Shown here one piece after another: positions 25,957 to 34,308 of a stretch of DNA of 64,000 bases. The notes below the pieces were generated by a model, which was not told the DNA's origin, ran no database searches, and saw only the letters and a program-made list of their open reading frames with translations. The position numbers and the translations under genes are program-made. How positions within the stretch are numbered: the first letter of the stretch is position 1; every line of letters begins with the position of its first letter. This stretch comes from Aestuariivirga litoralis (GTDB lineage Bacteria > Pseudomonadota > Alphaproteobacteria > Rhizobiales > Aestuariivirgaceae), in NCBI RefSeq assembly GCF_015714715.1, contig NZ_WAHS01000001.1, positions 1,550,001 to 1,614,000 on the forward strand. Direction: 5' to 3'.

Positions 25957-26969
25957 TCCTTATTGGAAACGCCTGCACTCTCAAACGTCGCCATGCCATT
26001 GTGGCAGGCGAGTGCGGCTTTCACGACACCCGCTGCCATCGCGGCACCGGAAGCTTCGCCCAGACGCATGCCCAGATCAAGCAGCGGCTCCTTGCCCATG
26101 GCAGCCAGCAATTTGCGATGGGCATTTTCAGCCGAGCAATGGCCGAAGAGGCAATGATCAAGGGCTGACTTGTCGGCCTTATAAAGCACGGCGGCGGCGG
26201 CGCTGGCCACGAAGCCATCCACGATCACCGGCACATTCTGCATGCGGCCCGCCAGAATGGCGCCTGCCATGGCGGCGAATTCGCGCCCGCCGACACGGCG
26301 CAGCACTTCCAGTGGATCGCTTAGATGGCCCTGGTGGAAGGCCATGGCACGGTCCACGGCATCGGCCTTGCGCTTCAGGCCGGCAGCATCCACGCCCGTT
26401 CCGATGCCCACCCAATCGGCGCCCTTGCCGCCGAACAGTGCGCAAGCGAGAGCTGATGCAATTGTGGTATTGCCGATCCCCATTTCGCCGACACAGAGGA
26501 GGTCACAGCCGCCGGCGATTGCTTCCATGCCGTAGGCAATCGTGGCGGCGCAGTCCTTCTCGCTGAGTGCGGCATCCTGGGTAATGTCACCCGTGGGCTG
26601 TTCGAGTGCCAATTCAAATACCTTGAGGCCCAGATCATAGGCTTTGCAAATCTGATTTACCGCCGCGCCGCCGCCCTGGAAATTGGCGACCATCTGCATT
26701 GTCACTTCCGGCGGATAGGCGGCCACGCCCTGCTTCACCACGCCATGATTGCCAGCGAACACCGCAACCACCGTGCGATCCGCGCGCGGCGGGTAATGAT
26801 GCTGCCAGCGGGCCATGAATTCTGCGATCATTTCCAGTTTGCCCAGCGCACCGGGCGGCTTCGTCAGGATGGCATCATGGGCTTTCGCCTGTGCCTCCGC
26901 TTGCTCATCCGGCCCCGGCATTGATGCAATCAGGTGACGGATGTCATCAAAGGGAAGGCCGGTGGTCAT
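25953..26969 (-). CDS. cobT: Nicotinate-nucleotide-dimethylbenzimidazole phosphoribosyltransferase CobT
   Basis: This 338-residue enzyme makes alpha-ribazole phosphate for the lower ligand of cobalamin. It has KPPGALGKLEMIAEFMARWQ, the phosphate-binding GNHGVVKQGVAAYPPEVT, MGIGNTTIASALACALFG, and the C-terminal MRLGEASGAAMAAGVVKAAL with the catalytic Glu region. I chose the ATG at 26969 (MTTGLPFDDIRHL) with AAGGA upstream; the longer frame adds nothing conserved. It is divergent from cobS, with 79 bases between. No cobalamin riboswitch is recognisable in that gap. Confidence 0.96.
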   Translation of the reverse strand: MTTGLPFDDIRHLIASMPGPDEQAEAQAKAHDAILTKPPGALGKLEMIAEFMARWQHHYPPRADRTVVAVFAGNHGVVKQGVAAYPPEVTMQMVANFQGGGAAVNQICKAYDLGLKVFELALEQPTGDITQDAALSEKDCAATIAYGMEAIAGGCDLLCVGEMGIGNTTIASALACALFGGKGADWVGIGTGVDAAGLKRKADAVDRAMAFHQGHLSDPLEVLRRVGGREFAAMAGAILAGRMQNVPVIVDGFVASAAAAVLYKADKSALDHCLFGHCSAENAHRKLLAAMGKEPLLDLGMRLGEASGAAMAAGVVKAALACHNGMATFESAGVSNKD

Positions 26970-27048
26970 GGAATGATCCTTTAATCTTGTAACTGAACAG
27001 AACTTGCGTTTATCACGGGTGGCAGGGAAAACCACAAGCCAGCCGTCC

Positions 27049-27858
27049 ATGAGCGACATTTCAGACCCACCGCAGACTCCTTCGAAACCGCTTCGCCCGG
27101 TTTCCGAACTGCTGGTGGCCCTGCAGTTTCTCACCCGTTTGCCCATTCCCTTTGTGCGCACCGTTGATCCCGTGCCGCTGGCGCAGAGCATGCGGCTTTT
27201 TGCCTTGGCGGGTGCCCTGATCGGCGCAGTCAATGGCGTGGTCCTTACCGCTTTGTCTTATTTGCAGCTGCCTGATGTGATGGCGGCTGCACTTGCGATT
27301 GGCTTTGGCCTGTTCCTCACCGGGGCCATTCATGAAGACGGATTGGCCGACACCGCCGATGGCTTGCTAGGCGGCAAGACCCGCGAGCGCCGTTTGGAAA
27401 TCATGCGCGACAGCCGCATTGGCACCTATGGGGCTTCGGCTCTCATTCTCGCTATTCTGTGCAAGGCTTCCGCCTATCACACGCTGGGTGAAGTCAAACC
27501 CTGGCAAGCCATACTGATGCTCGCTGCCACCGGTGCTTTCTCGCGCGCCATGGTGGTGGACATGATGTGGGCCACGCGTTCGGCCCGCAGTGATGGGCTG
27601 GCCAGCATGGCCGGGCGGCCCAGCCGGGCAGCGGCGCTGTTTTCAATCGTGACCGGTGGTGCGCTGACTGTCTGGGCGGGTTGGTTCATCAACCCGATTT
27701 CAGGCGTTGAAGCGATGGCAGTTGCACTGCTCATTACCGCCCTGATGCGGCGCGCGGCCACGCGGCTGGTGGGCGGGCAGACCGGTGACATTTGTGGCGC
27801 CGTGCAAGTGCTGACCGAAATCGGCATGCTGGCGACTTTCTTCGCAAGCATTCATTAA
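27049..27858 (+). CDS. cobS: Adenosylcobinamide-GDP ribazoletransferase CobS
   Basis: The 269-residue integral membrane enzyme joins adenosylcobinamide-GDP with alpha-ribazole in the last step of cobalamin synthesis. Diagnostic motifs are TRLPIPF near the N-terminus, HEDGLADTADGLLGG with its Mg-binding aspartates, RDSRIGTYGASALI and the C-terminal GGQTGDICGAVQVLTEIG. I prefer the ATG at 27049; an upstream start at 27004 is possible but would lengthen the product with unconserved residues. It lies divergent from cobT, whose product supplies its substrate. Confidence 0.95.
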   Translation: MSDISDPPQTPSKPLRPVSELLVALQFLTRLPIPFVRTVDPVPLAQSMRLFALAGALIGAVNGVVLTALSYLQLPDVMAAALAIGFGLFLTGAIHEDGLADTADGLLGGKTRERRLEIMRDSRIGTYGASALILAILCKASAYHTLGEVKPWQAILMLAATGAFSRAMVVDMMWATRSARSDGLASMAGRPSRAAALFSIVTGGALTVWAGWFINPISGVEAMAVALLITALMRRAATRLVGGQTGDICGAVQVLTEIGMLATFFASIH

Positions 27859-27940
27859 CTCTCCTTTCCAGTTTCTCGCTGGCGTCAACGCTTCTTCACG
27901 CACCGGGCGTTTACCTTGAGCTCCTGTTTTCGGAGTTTCC

Positions 27941-28423
27941 ATGCGCAGCATCCAACCCTTGCCCAGCGTTGCCCTTGCTATTCTGCTGACCCTTGGGGCT
28001 GGCCTGCCGGGCTTGCGCCCGCCGATCCATGTGAAGAACAATATTGATCTGATGGCGGTGACCGAAATCAAGGGCGGCCAGGGCGGACATTTCGTGACGC
28101 AGGCCTATGTGAACAGCCAGACTATACAAGTGCTGGTCGATACCGGGGCTTCTGCCGTGGCGCTGTCTTATGAAGATGCTGACCGGGTAGGTTTGCGCCC
28201 GCGCCTGCTGACCTATGATGTGGGCGTGAACACTGCCAATGGCGCCACCAAGGCGGCACGGGTAAAACTGTCGCGCGTCGAGATCGACAATGTGCGTGTG
28301 GACAATGTGGATGCGCTGGTTCTGCCGCAAGGCGCCCTCACCGGCACATTGCTCGGCATGAGCTTCTTGTCGCGCCTCTCGAGCTTCGGCTCGGAAAACG
28401 GCACGCTGACGTTGAAGAATTGA
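27941..28423 (+). CDS. Retropepsin-like aspartic protease, TIGR02281-like, exported
   Basis: The 160-residue product has an N-terminal hydrophobic leader and one aspartic protease lobe: QTIQVLVDTGASAVALSYED holds the catalytic Asp in DTGAS, and the tail ALTGTLLGMSFLSRLSSF is the second hydrophobic-hydrophobic-Gly signature of the clan AA retropepsins. As with viral proteases, two copies should pair to make the active site. Length is typical of the family found in alphaproteobacteria, whose cellular target is unknown. The gene follows cobS by 82 bases on the same strand. Confidence 0.85.
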   Translation: MRSIQPLPSVALAILLTLGAGLPGLRPPIHVKNNIDLMAVTEIKGGQGGHFVTQAYVNSQTIQVLVDTGASAVALSYEDADRVGLRPRLLTYDVGVNTANGATKAARVKLSRVEIDNVRVDNVDALVLPQGALTGTLLGMSFLSRLSSFGSENGTLTLKN

Positions 28424-28436
28424 CGAATTTTGGCAA

Positions 28437-28457
28437 GATCGGCATGAAGTGCCGATC
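28437..28457. terminator. Hairpin after the aspartic protease gene
   Basis: GATCGGCA and TGCCGATC form a perfect 8-bp stem around a 5-base loop 14 bases past the stop codon. Only a weak T-rich stretch (CCTTTCTC) follows, so it may stop transcription inefficiently or just protect the 3' end. Confidence 0.5.
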
Positions 28458-28572
28458 GCCTTTCTCAATTGGTGCGGAATTGCTTCGCCAAACTGGTTTC
28501 ACTTTGGCGCATTCCGCATATTCACGACGATTTCAGCCGCTGACACAAGCCGCAATTTTGGTTCAATAGGCC

Positions 28573-28824
28573 ATGGACCAGATTCTACGCGACCAGATTG
28601 AAACACCGTGTGTGAAGGTGTGCGTGGTGGACCCTGAAACCCAGCTGTGCATCGGCTGCGGGCGCACCCGGCTGGAAATCGGCCGCTGGCTGGGCATGAG
28701 CCCGGATGAACGGCACAAGATTGTTCTCGATCTGCCGGAGCGCCTGAACACCCTCACCCAGCGCAAGACGCGGCGTGGCGGACGCGCGGGCCGCATGGCG
28801 GCGCGCAACGGTTCAGAAGTTTAA
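28573..28824 (+). CDS. DUF1289 protein
   Basis: This 83-residue protein has the DUF1289 pattern: IETPCVKVCVVDPETQLC followed by IGCGRTRLEIGRWLGMSP, with four cysteines that may bind zinc or an iron-sulfur cluster. The C-terminal KTRRGGRAGRMAARNG is basic. These proteins are short, cytoplasmic and of unknown function; they often sit beside Fe-S or DNA/RNA-modification genes. The gene overlaps the dusA stop region tail to tail by 4 bases. Confidence 0.87.
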   Translation: MDQILRDQIETPCVKVCVVDPETQLCIGCGRTRLEIGRWLGMSPDERHKIVLDLPERLNTLTQRKTRRGGRAGRMAARNGSEV

Positions 28825-29828
28825 GCCGCAGCCAGTCGCGCAGCTTGCTCTTCCACCACGGCCAGCGCCTGATGCAGCACGTTTAGCCCTGCGCCATATT
28901 TCGAGCCTTCGACAGTGAGCACCTGCCGCCAGAAACGGCCGCCGGCCTGCGCGTGATAAAGCCCCAGCATGTGGCGCGTGACGTGATGCAACGGTGCGCC
29001 AGTGGCAATGTGGCGCGAAATGTAAGGCAGCATCGCTTCCACCGCTTCGCGGCGGGAAGTGATTGTTGCGGGCGTGGCACTGAACACCGCATCCACATTG
29101 GTGAGATCCCACGGCGTGTGATAGGCGGCGCGGCCGAGCATGATGCCATCCAGCATTTCAATATGCGGTAGGCCCTGCTCCACATTTTGCAGGCCACCAT
29201 TGAGGCTGATGTTCAGATGCGGATTGGCGGCTTTCAGCCGATATACGCGGTCATAATTCAGAGGTGGAATTTCACGGTTTTCCTTCGGCGACAGGCCCTG
29301 CAGCCATGCCTTGCGGGCATGAATGATAAAGGTCTTGCAGCCCGCAGCCGACACCACGCGCACAAATTCATCCAGTGCCGTTTCTTCGTCCTGGTCATCG
29401 ATGCCGATGCGGCATTTGATGGTGATGGGGATTTTCACCGCCGCTTGCATCGCGGTGAAGCAATCGGCGACCAATTGCGGCTCCGCCATCAGGCAGGCGC
29501 CGAAATGGCCACCCTGCACGCGGTCTGACGGGCAACCGACATTGAGGTTGATGGCATCATAGCCAAAGCCCTCACCGATGCGGCAAGCCTCGGCCAGCAG
29601 CGCAGGATCGCTACCACCCAGCTGCAGCACCACCGGGTGTTCGACCTTGTCAAAACCCACCAGCTTTTCACGGTTGCCATGAATAACCGCCTGCGCCGTG
29701 ACCATCTCGGTATAGAGCACAGCACTGCGCGTCAGCACCCGGTGGAAGACACGGCAGTGCCGGTCGGTCCAATCCATCATGGGTGCTATGGCGAAGGTTT
29801 TATCCTTGCAATTCAGTATTTTATCCAT
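28821..29828 (-). CDS. dusA: tRNA-dihydrouridine synthase DusA
   Basis: The 335-residue flavoenzyme reduces uridines in the D-loop of tRNA. The FMN barrel begins FAIAPMMDWTDRHCRVFHR, contains INLNVGCPSDRVQGGHFGAC with the catalytic Cys of the NxGCP loop, KCRIGIDDQDE and MLGRAAYHTPWDL near the C-terminus. I use the ATG at 29828; the open frame extends to 30053, but that part has no similarity to DusA. The DUF4130 gene ends inside the first codons of dusA (8-base overlap), so the genes may be co-transcribed from the radical SAM promoter. Confidence 0.92.
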   Translation of the reverse strand: MDKILNCKDKTFAIAPMMDWTDRHCRVFHRVLTRSAVLYTEMVTAQAVIHGNREKLVGFDKVEHPVVLQLGGSDPALLAEACRIGEGFGYDAINLNVGCPSDRVQGGHFGACLMAEPQLVADCFTAMQAAVKIPITIKCRIGIDDQDEETALDEFVRVVSAAGCKTFIIHARKAWLQGLSPKENREIPPLNYDRVYRLKAANPHLNISLNGGLQNVEQGLPHIEMLDGIMLGRAAYHTPWDLTNVDAVFSATPATITSRREAVEAMLPYISRHIATGAPLHHVTRHMLGLYHAQAGGRFWRQVLTVEGSKYGAGLNVLHQALAVVEEQAARLAAA

Positions 29829-30387
29829 GTTTTCCAAGTGAACAAAAGTAAAATGTGTGCGCTGTTTTTCGATCAATTCGCACACGTTTCTTCCGATTTC
29901 CACCTCTCTTTGCGCACGCATTGCACTCGGTTTCGAAAGGGAGTGCACACGAGTGGCGGCAATTGTCAAACTCCCCTCCGGCAGGTAGTGAGCCCAGGTC
30001 CGGCGCAACGAGAAATACGTCAGCCGGACATTCCTGAGGAACGCTGACGTCAATCTTGCTCAACGCGTGGACGTCGCCGTCCGCAGGGTTGGATAGAAAT
30101 GTGCAATCATCCTGCAGCCGCAGCAGAACACGGTAGAGCAAAGAAAACGCAGCCATGTCGGCGCTGCAGACCACCTCCTCGGCGAGGCCCAAAAAGTCCC
30201 GTGGCACCTTGAGGCTGCCGGAAGGGTTTTGAACGATGTTTCTCTTAGCCTCAAAAAGATCTGACACCCCTGCTTTCCGGCACCACTGAATATCAGCAGG
30301 GCTGACACCATTCAGCGCCAACAAGCGCGCCTTTTCGCGCCACGCTTCGAAAGCACCGAAAACCGGAATGACTACCTGATGTGTCAC
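29821..30387 (-). CDS. Shortened DUF4130 (TIGR03915-like) protein, possibly a decaying UdgX relative
   Basis: From a GTG start that overlaps the stop of the radical SAM gene as GTGA (30384-30387), residues 1-111 match the N-terminal half of DUF4130: GAFEAWREKARLLALNGVSP, then PRDFLGLAEEVVCSADM and FSLLYRVLLRLQDDCTFLSN. In the family this is followed by the conserved RRDxHKM and FVRFRE segments and, in many alphaproteobacteria, by a fused UdgX uracil-DNA glycosylase domain. None of these is present. From about residue 112 (30054 down) the frame is unrecognisable, with Cys- and Lys/Arg-rich residues to the stop. It is either a truncated pseudogene or an unusual short partner. Confidence 0.7.
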   Translation of the reverse strand: MTHQVVIPVFGAFEAWREKARLLALNGVSPADIQWCRKAGVSDLFEAKRNIVQNPSGSLKVPRDFLGLAEEVVCSADMAAFSLLYRVLLRLQDDCTFLSNPADGDVHALSKIDVSVPQECPADVFLVAPDLGSLPAGGEFDNCRHSCALPFETECNACAKRGGNRKKRVRIDRKTAHTFYFCSLGKHG

Positions 30388-31592
30388 AGGAGCGATAACT
30401 GCTGGCTTGCCACGAAACGGCTGCGCAGGCCTTCCTCGTCCAGCATGCGCGGTGACCATCCTCTGGCGCTAATGAACGGTTTGGCCTTTTTCATCACGGC
30501 GCCCAGGCGCGCGAGATCATCATAGGCCAGCGATTTGATGACCCTGGCGCTGAGAATCCGCTCTACTGTCCGCGTGCCGAAGCCGGGAACGCGCAGCAGC
30601 ACTTCGCGCGCCGCGCGGTTGACATCCACGGGGAAGCGTCCGCGATTGCCAAGCGCCCAGGCGAGTTTGGGATCAACCTCCAGATCCAGCATGCCGTCTT
30701 TGGTGGCGCTCGCCACTTCATCAAACCTAAAATCGTAAAATCGCATGAGCCAGTCCGCCTGATAAAGCCGGTGCTCACGCATGAGCGGCGGTTTGATCAG
30801 GGGTAATGCTTTGGACGAATCCGGAATGGGGCTGAAGGCCGAATAATAAACACGCCGCAAGCCGTAGCCGGAATAAAGCGAAGCAGAGCGTTGCAGGATC
30901 AATGTATCGTTGGAGGCATCGGCTCCGACAATCATCTGCGTGCTCTGCCCGGCCGGCGCGAAGGTCTTCGATCTTTTGGTCTGCAGCGTTTTTTCCGAGG
31001 CCGACGCGATACTGCCCTTGATATCCGCCATAGCCTTTTTGATCTCCACGGCATCTTTTTCAGGAGCGAAATTCTGCAGCGACTGATCGCTGGGCAATTC
31101 GATATTGACGGAAAGACGGTCCACATAGAGGCCGGCCTCCTCCACCAGCTTTGGCGAGGCGCCTGGAATGGCTTTTAAATGGATGTAGCCTTTGAAAGCG
31201 CGGTCGATCCGCAGCGTTTTAACGATGCGTACCATGTCTTCCATCGTCTTGTCGGGAGACTTGATAATCCCGGATGAGAGGAACAGGCCCTCAATATAGT
31301 TGCGGCGGTAAAATTCTATGGTGAGAGATACAACCTCCTCCACCGAAAAACGCGCCCGCTCCACATTGCTGGACGCGCGGTTGATGCAAAAGGCGCAATC
31401 AAAAGTACAAAAATTTGTCATCAGGATTTTGAGAAGCGAAATGCAGCGCCCATCCGGCGCATAGGCGTGGCAGATGCCGCGCCCTTCGGTGGAGCCAAGT
31501 CCGCCACCTGAGGAATTTCTCTTGGTTGTTCCGCTTGATGCGCAAGACGCATCATACTTGGCTGCGTCGCTCAAGATCTGAAGTTTTTGCAA
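30384..31592 (-). CDS. TIGR03916-type radical SAM protein, putative DNA repair
   Basis: The 402-residue protein has the radical SAM cluster C-x3-C-x2-C in NFCTFDCAFCINRAS, preceded by YAPDGRCISLLKILMT, and a C-terminal helix-hairpin-helix DNA-binding segment (VNRAAREVLLRVPGFGTRTV). The start KLQILSDAAKYDASCASSG is the family's conserved N-terminus and is read from a TTG at 31592; an ATG upstream at 31608 is out of frame. This family is linked in many genomes to DUF4130/UdgX proteins and is called putative DNA modification or repair; its reaction is unknown. A LexA-type box lies 16 bases upstream of the start, suggesting DNA-damage induction. Confidence 0.9.
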   Translation of the reverse strand: MQKLQILSDAAKYDASCASSGTTKRNSSGGGLGSTEGRGICHAYAPDGRCISLLKILMTNFCTFDCAFCINRASSNVERARFSVEEVVSLTIEFYRRNYIEGLFLSSGIIKSPDKTMEDMVRIVKTLRIDRAFKGYIHLKAIPGASPKLVEEAGLYVDRLSVNIELPSDQSLQNFAPEKDAVEIKKAMADIKGSIASASEKTLQTKRSKTFAPAGQSTQMIVGADASNDTLILQRSASLYSGYGLRRVYYSAFSPIPDSSKALPLIKPPLMREHRLYQADWLMRFYDFRFDEVASATKDGMLDLEVDPKLAWALGNRGRFPVDVNRAAREVLLRVPGFGTRTVERILSARVIKSLAYDDLARLGAVMKKAKPFISARGWSPRMLDEEGLRSRFVASQQLSLL

Positions 31593-31608
31593 TTGTGTAA
31601 GTTGTCAT

Positions 31609-31623
31609 GTTCGCCTTTCGTTC
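31609..31623. promoter_or_regulatory. Alphaproteobacterial LexA (SOS) box
   Basis: GTTC-GCCTTTC-GTTC is an exact match to the direct-repeat SOS operator GTTC-N7-GTTC used by LexA in alphaproteobacteria. It ends 16 bases before the TTG start of the radical SAM gene, where LexA binding would block transcription. An overlapping inverted repeat (TTTCGTT-CTAA-AACGAAA, 31616-31633) shares part of the site. Confidence 0.7.
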
Positions 31624-31673
31624 TAAAACGAAATGAGCGGATTGCAAATTAAATCTGAACCTCAATCGTCGCG

Positions 31674-33302
31674 CTAGTCTGCTGCCAAATGTTCGAAAAG
31701 GCGCGCCACAGCTTCGGCGCCGGGATCAACATGGCCCAGCAAATGTTCGGCGCTGATATAGGCGGAGCGGCCAGCTTTTGCGCGCGCGATTGAAGCAGTG
31801 TGTGAAGCACCCTGGCGCGCTGCCGACGCGGCACCCGCAATGCTACCAGACGATAGCGCGGCAAGAGCCGGAACCAGCGCATCCACCATGGTGCGATCCC
31901 CCGGCTGAGCGCCACCAATTTCCTGCATGCGGTTGAGGCCCGCCTTCAATGCATCAGTGAGCGACATGCCGGACGAAGTTGCATCGCCTGCGGCGGAAAA
32001 GAAGATGGCCAGCAGGACGCCAGACGAGCCGCCCATGGTCTGGCTCAGTTCAAGGCCGATGGCGCGCAGCAATTGCGTGTGATCAGCCAGCGGCAAATCA
32101 TCCAGCGCAGTGATCAGCGCGCGTGCAGCGGTGGCCAGGGTAGAGCCAGTATCGCCATCACCGGCTTTGGCATCGAGTGCGTTGAGATCGGCCTCCGCTG
32201 CAATCAGAATCTGGCAGCACCGGGTGATGAAATCGCGCGTGGGGGCATGCGGTGAAGCCAGCGGCCGGATGGGTTTCAGGCCATCGGGAAGATCGCGAAT
32301 TTTCGGAGCGGAAAGTTCGTGAATGCCGGGCCATGCCGAGAGAGAGACCGGCGCTTTCAATGCTGCGATATCTTCTTCATTGGCGGCATAGACCGACACG
32401 GAAAAACCACGCATGTCGAGCGAGGTCATCATGGAAGCGGGACCGACGATGAATCCGGCGCGGTCCGCTATGGCGGAGTGCGAAAGCTCGCGCGCCAGCA
32501 CCATGGATTCCAGGACCGACGCGCCGCCGAGATTGTTGAGCAGCACCACGTGCTTCTTACCCTTGATCATGTAATGCGAAAGCTTTTCCGCCACCATGGC
32601 CATGGCGCCGCGCGCATCCAGATAATCCACCTGATTGACACCGGCCTCACCATGAATGCCGAGGCCCAGTTCAGCCTTGCCATGCGGGATGCGGCTTTCC
32701 TTCGGCGCGCCTGGAATGGTGCAGGTGTCAAGCGACATGCCGATGGAATGTGTGCCGGCAATGACACGCTCTGCCGCAGCACTCACGGTTGCCAGATCCG
32801 CGCCATTTTCGGCGAGAGCGCCGGCGATCTTATGCACAAACAATGTGCCGGCGAGGCCACGGGCCTGCGGCAAATCCGGCAAAGCAATATCGTCGTCGAC
32901 AATCACCACACGCACATTCAAACCGAAGGCGCGCGCGCGCTCTGCGGCAAGGCCGAAATTCAAGCGGTCGCCCGTGTAGTTCTTCACCACGAGGAGGCAG
33001 CCCGCCGGGCCGGTCACCGCGAGAATGCCAGCGAGCACCGCATCAACCGAAGGGCTGGCGAAGACATCACCACACACGGCTGCCGTCAACATGCCCTTGC
33101 CGACAAAGCCCGCATGGGCGGGTTCATGGCCCGCACCACCGCCCGAGACGATGGCGACTTTCGACTTGTTCCAATCGGCCCGCACCACGACGCGAATATG
33201 TGGATAACCATCCAGCCGCGCCAGCTTGCCGCCACTGGCCGCCACCAACCCATCGATGGCTTCGGCAACGATGTCTTCCCGCTTGTTGATGAATTGGGTC
33301 AT
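31674..33302 (-). CDS. Fused ATP-dependent dihydroxyacetone kinase (DhaK-DhaL)
   Basis: The 542-residue enzyme phosphorylates dihydroxyacetone or related trioses with ATP. The DhaK domain (about 1-330) has SGGGAGHEPAHAGFVGKGML and the substrate-linked His in ELGLGIHGEAGVNQVDYL; the DhaL domain (about 350-540) has the ATP/Mg site AKAGDGDTGSTLATAARAL and a glycine-rich SQTMGGSSGVLLAIFF. The start MTQFINKREDIVAEA at 33302 is conserved. It is the last gene of the ABC transporter operon, 7 bases after the second ATPase, which points to import of a compound that yields dihydroxyacetone or is itself a ketose substrate. Confidence 0.93.
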   Translation of the reverse strand: MTQFINKREDIVAEAIDGLVAASGGKLARLDGYPHIRVVVRADWNKSKVAIVSGGGAGHEPAHAGFVGKGMLTAAVCGDVFASPSVDAVLAGILAVTGPAGCLLVVKNYTGDRLNFGLAAERARAFGLNVRVVIVDDDIALPDLPQARGLAGTLFVHKIAGALAENGADLATVSAAAERVIAGTHSIGMSLDTCTIPGAPKESRIPHGKAELGLGIHGEAGVNQVDYLDARGAMAMVAEKLSHYMIKGKKHVVLLNNLGGASVLESMVLARELSHSAIADRAGFIVGPASMMTSLDMRGFSVSVYAANEEDIAALKAPVSLSAWPGIHELSAPKIRDLPDGLKPIRPLASPHAPTRDFITRCCQILIAAEADLNALDAKAGDGDTGSTLATAARALITALDDLPLADHTQLLRAIGLELSQTMGGSSGVLLAIFFSAAGDATSSGMSLTDALKAGLNRMQEIGGAQPGDRTMVDALVPALAALSSGSIAGAASAARQGASHTASIARAKAGRSAYISAEHLLGHVDPGAEAVARLFEHLAAD

Positions 33303-33309
33303 GGCTTTC

Positions 33310-34308
33310 TCACTCGTGGATGCGCGCACCGGCGGCATCGAAATAGAAGGGACGTTCTGGTTTCACCTTCACCTTGTCGCCGGTGCGCAGTGGCGTGTGC
33401 GCTTCAGTGACGGTGATGATGTCGTGATTCAGCAGGCTGAGATGCAGGCGTGTCTGGTCGCCCAGGCGCTCGACGCGCTTGACCGTGCTTTCGAACCCCT
33501 CCCCCTGGTGAATTTGCTCGGGCCGTAGACCGATGGTCTTCGCACCACCAGGCGCCCGGCCAAACAGATCGGCAGGCAACAGGTTGATGCGCGGCTGGCC
33601 GAGGCGGCTTGCAGCATAGACTGAGACGGGATTTTCGTAGATTTCGCGCGGTGAGCCAAATTGCACCAGCGCACCGTGATCGAGAACGCCCACATGTGTG
33701 GCCATGGTCATGGCTTCCACCTGATCATGGGTGACATACAGGAAGGTGGCGCCACGGTCTGACTGGATGCGCTTCAATTCCAGGCGCAAATCGGCGCGGA
33801 GTTTTGCGTCGAGCGAAGACAGCGGCTCGTCCATCAGGAAGACGGACGGATTGCGCACCAGTGCGCGGCCGATGGAGACACGTTGCATTTCACCGCCCGA
33901 GAGCTTGGTGGCCTTGTTGTCCAGCTTGTGGCTGATCTGAAGGACTTCGGCCACTTCCGAAACATGGCGCTCAATTTCACTCCTGGACGTTTTAAGTAAT
34001 GGTGACTTCAGCGGGAAAGCCAGGTTTTCACGCACAGTGAGATGCGGATAAAGAGAGTATTGCTGAAACACCATCGCAACATTGCGCTGTGCCGGTTCCA
34101 GTTTAGTGACGCTGTGGCCACCGAAAAAGACTTCACCAGAGTCCGGCAGGCTGAGGCCGGAAACCATGCGCAGCATGGTGGTCTTGCCGGCACCGGTAGG
34201 CCCCAATAGTACAACGAAGCTGCCATCCGGCACCGTCATCGACACATCGCTGAGTGCCTTGGTAGCGCCAAAGCTGCGGGACACATTTTCCAGCCTGATC
34301 TCAGCCAT
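33310..34308 (-). CDS. Sugar-type ABC transporter ATPase (second)
   Basis: The 332-residue ATPase has Walker A LLGPTGAGKTTMLRMVSG, signature KLSGGEMQRVSIGRALVRN, Walker B VFLMDEPLSSLDAKLRADL, and the H-loop YVTHDQVEAMTMA, followed by a TOBE-type regulatory domain as in MalK/UgpC. The start MAEIRLENVSRSFG at 34308 overlaps the stop of the first ATPase gene by 8 bases. Two different ATPases in one operon suggest a heterodimer, as in the rhizobial glycerol transporter GlpSTPQV; that parallel is inference from layout only. Confidence 0.92.
   Translation of the reverse strand: MAEIRLENVSRSFGATKALSDVSMTVPDGSFVVLLGPTGAGKTTMLRMVSGLSLPDSGEVFFGGHSVTKLEPAQRNVAMVFQQYSLYPHLTVRENLAFPLKSPLLKTSRSEIERHVSEVAEVLQISHKLDNKATKLSGGEMQRVSIGRALVRNPSVFLMDEPLSSLDAKLRADLRLELKRIQSDRGATFLYVTHDQVEAMTMATHVGVLDHGALVQFGSPREIYENPVSVYAASRLGQPRINLLPADLFGRAPGGAKTIGLRPEQIHQGEGFESTVKRVERLGDQTRLHLSLLNHDIITVTEAHTPLRTGDKVKVKPERPFYFDAAGARIHE

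Noticed and set aside
26970..27048. Cobalamin riboswitch between cobT and cobS
   Set aside because: The 79-base gap is too short, and I cannot find the conserved B12-box elements.
28821..30053. Long DusA with about 75 extra N-terminal residues
   Set aside because: The extra part overlaps the DUF4130 frame and has no similarity to DusA; the ATG at 29828 gives the normal length.
30384..31608. ATG at 31608 as start of the radical SAM protein
   Set aside because: It is out of frame with the conserved protein; the TTG at 31592 is in frame at the family's usual N-terminus.
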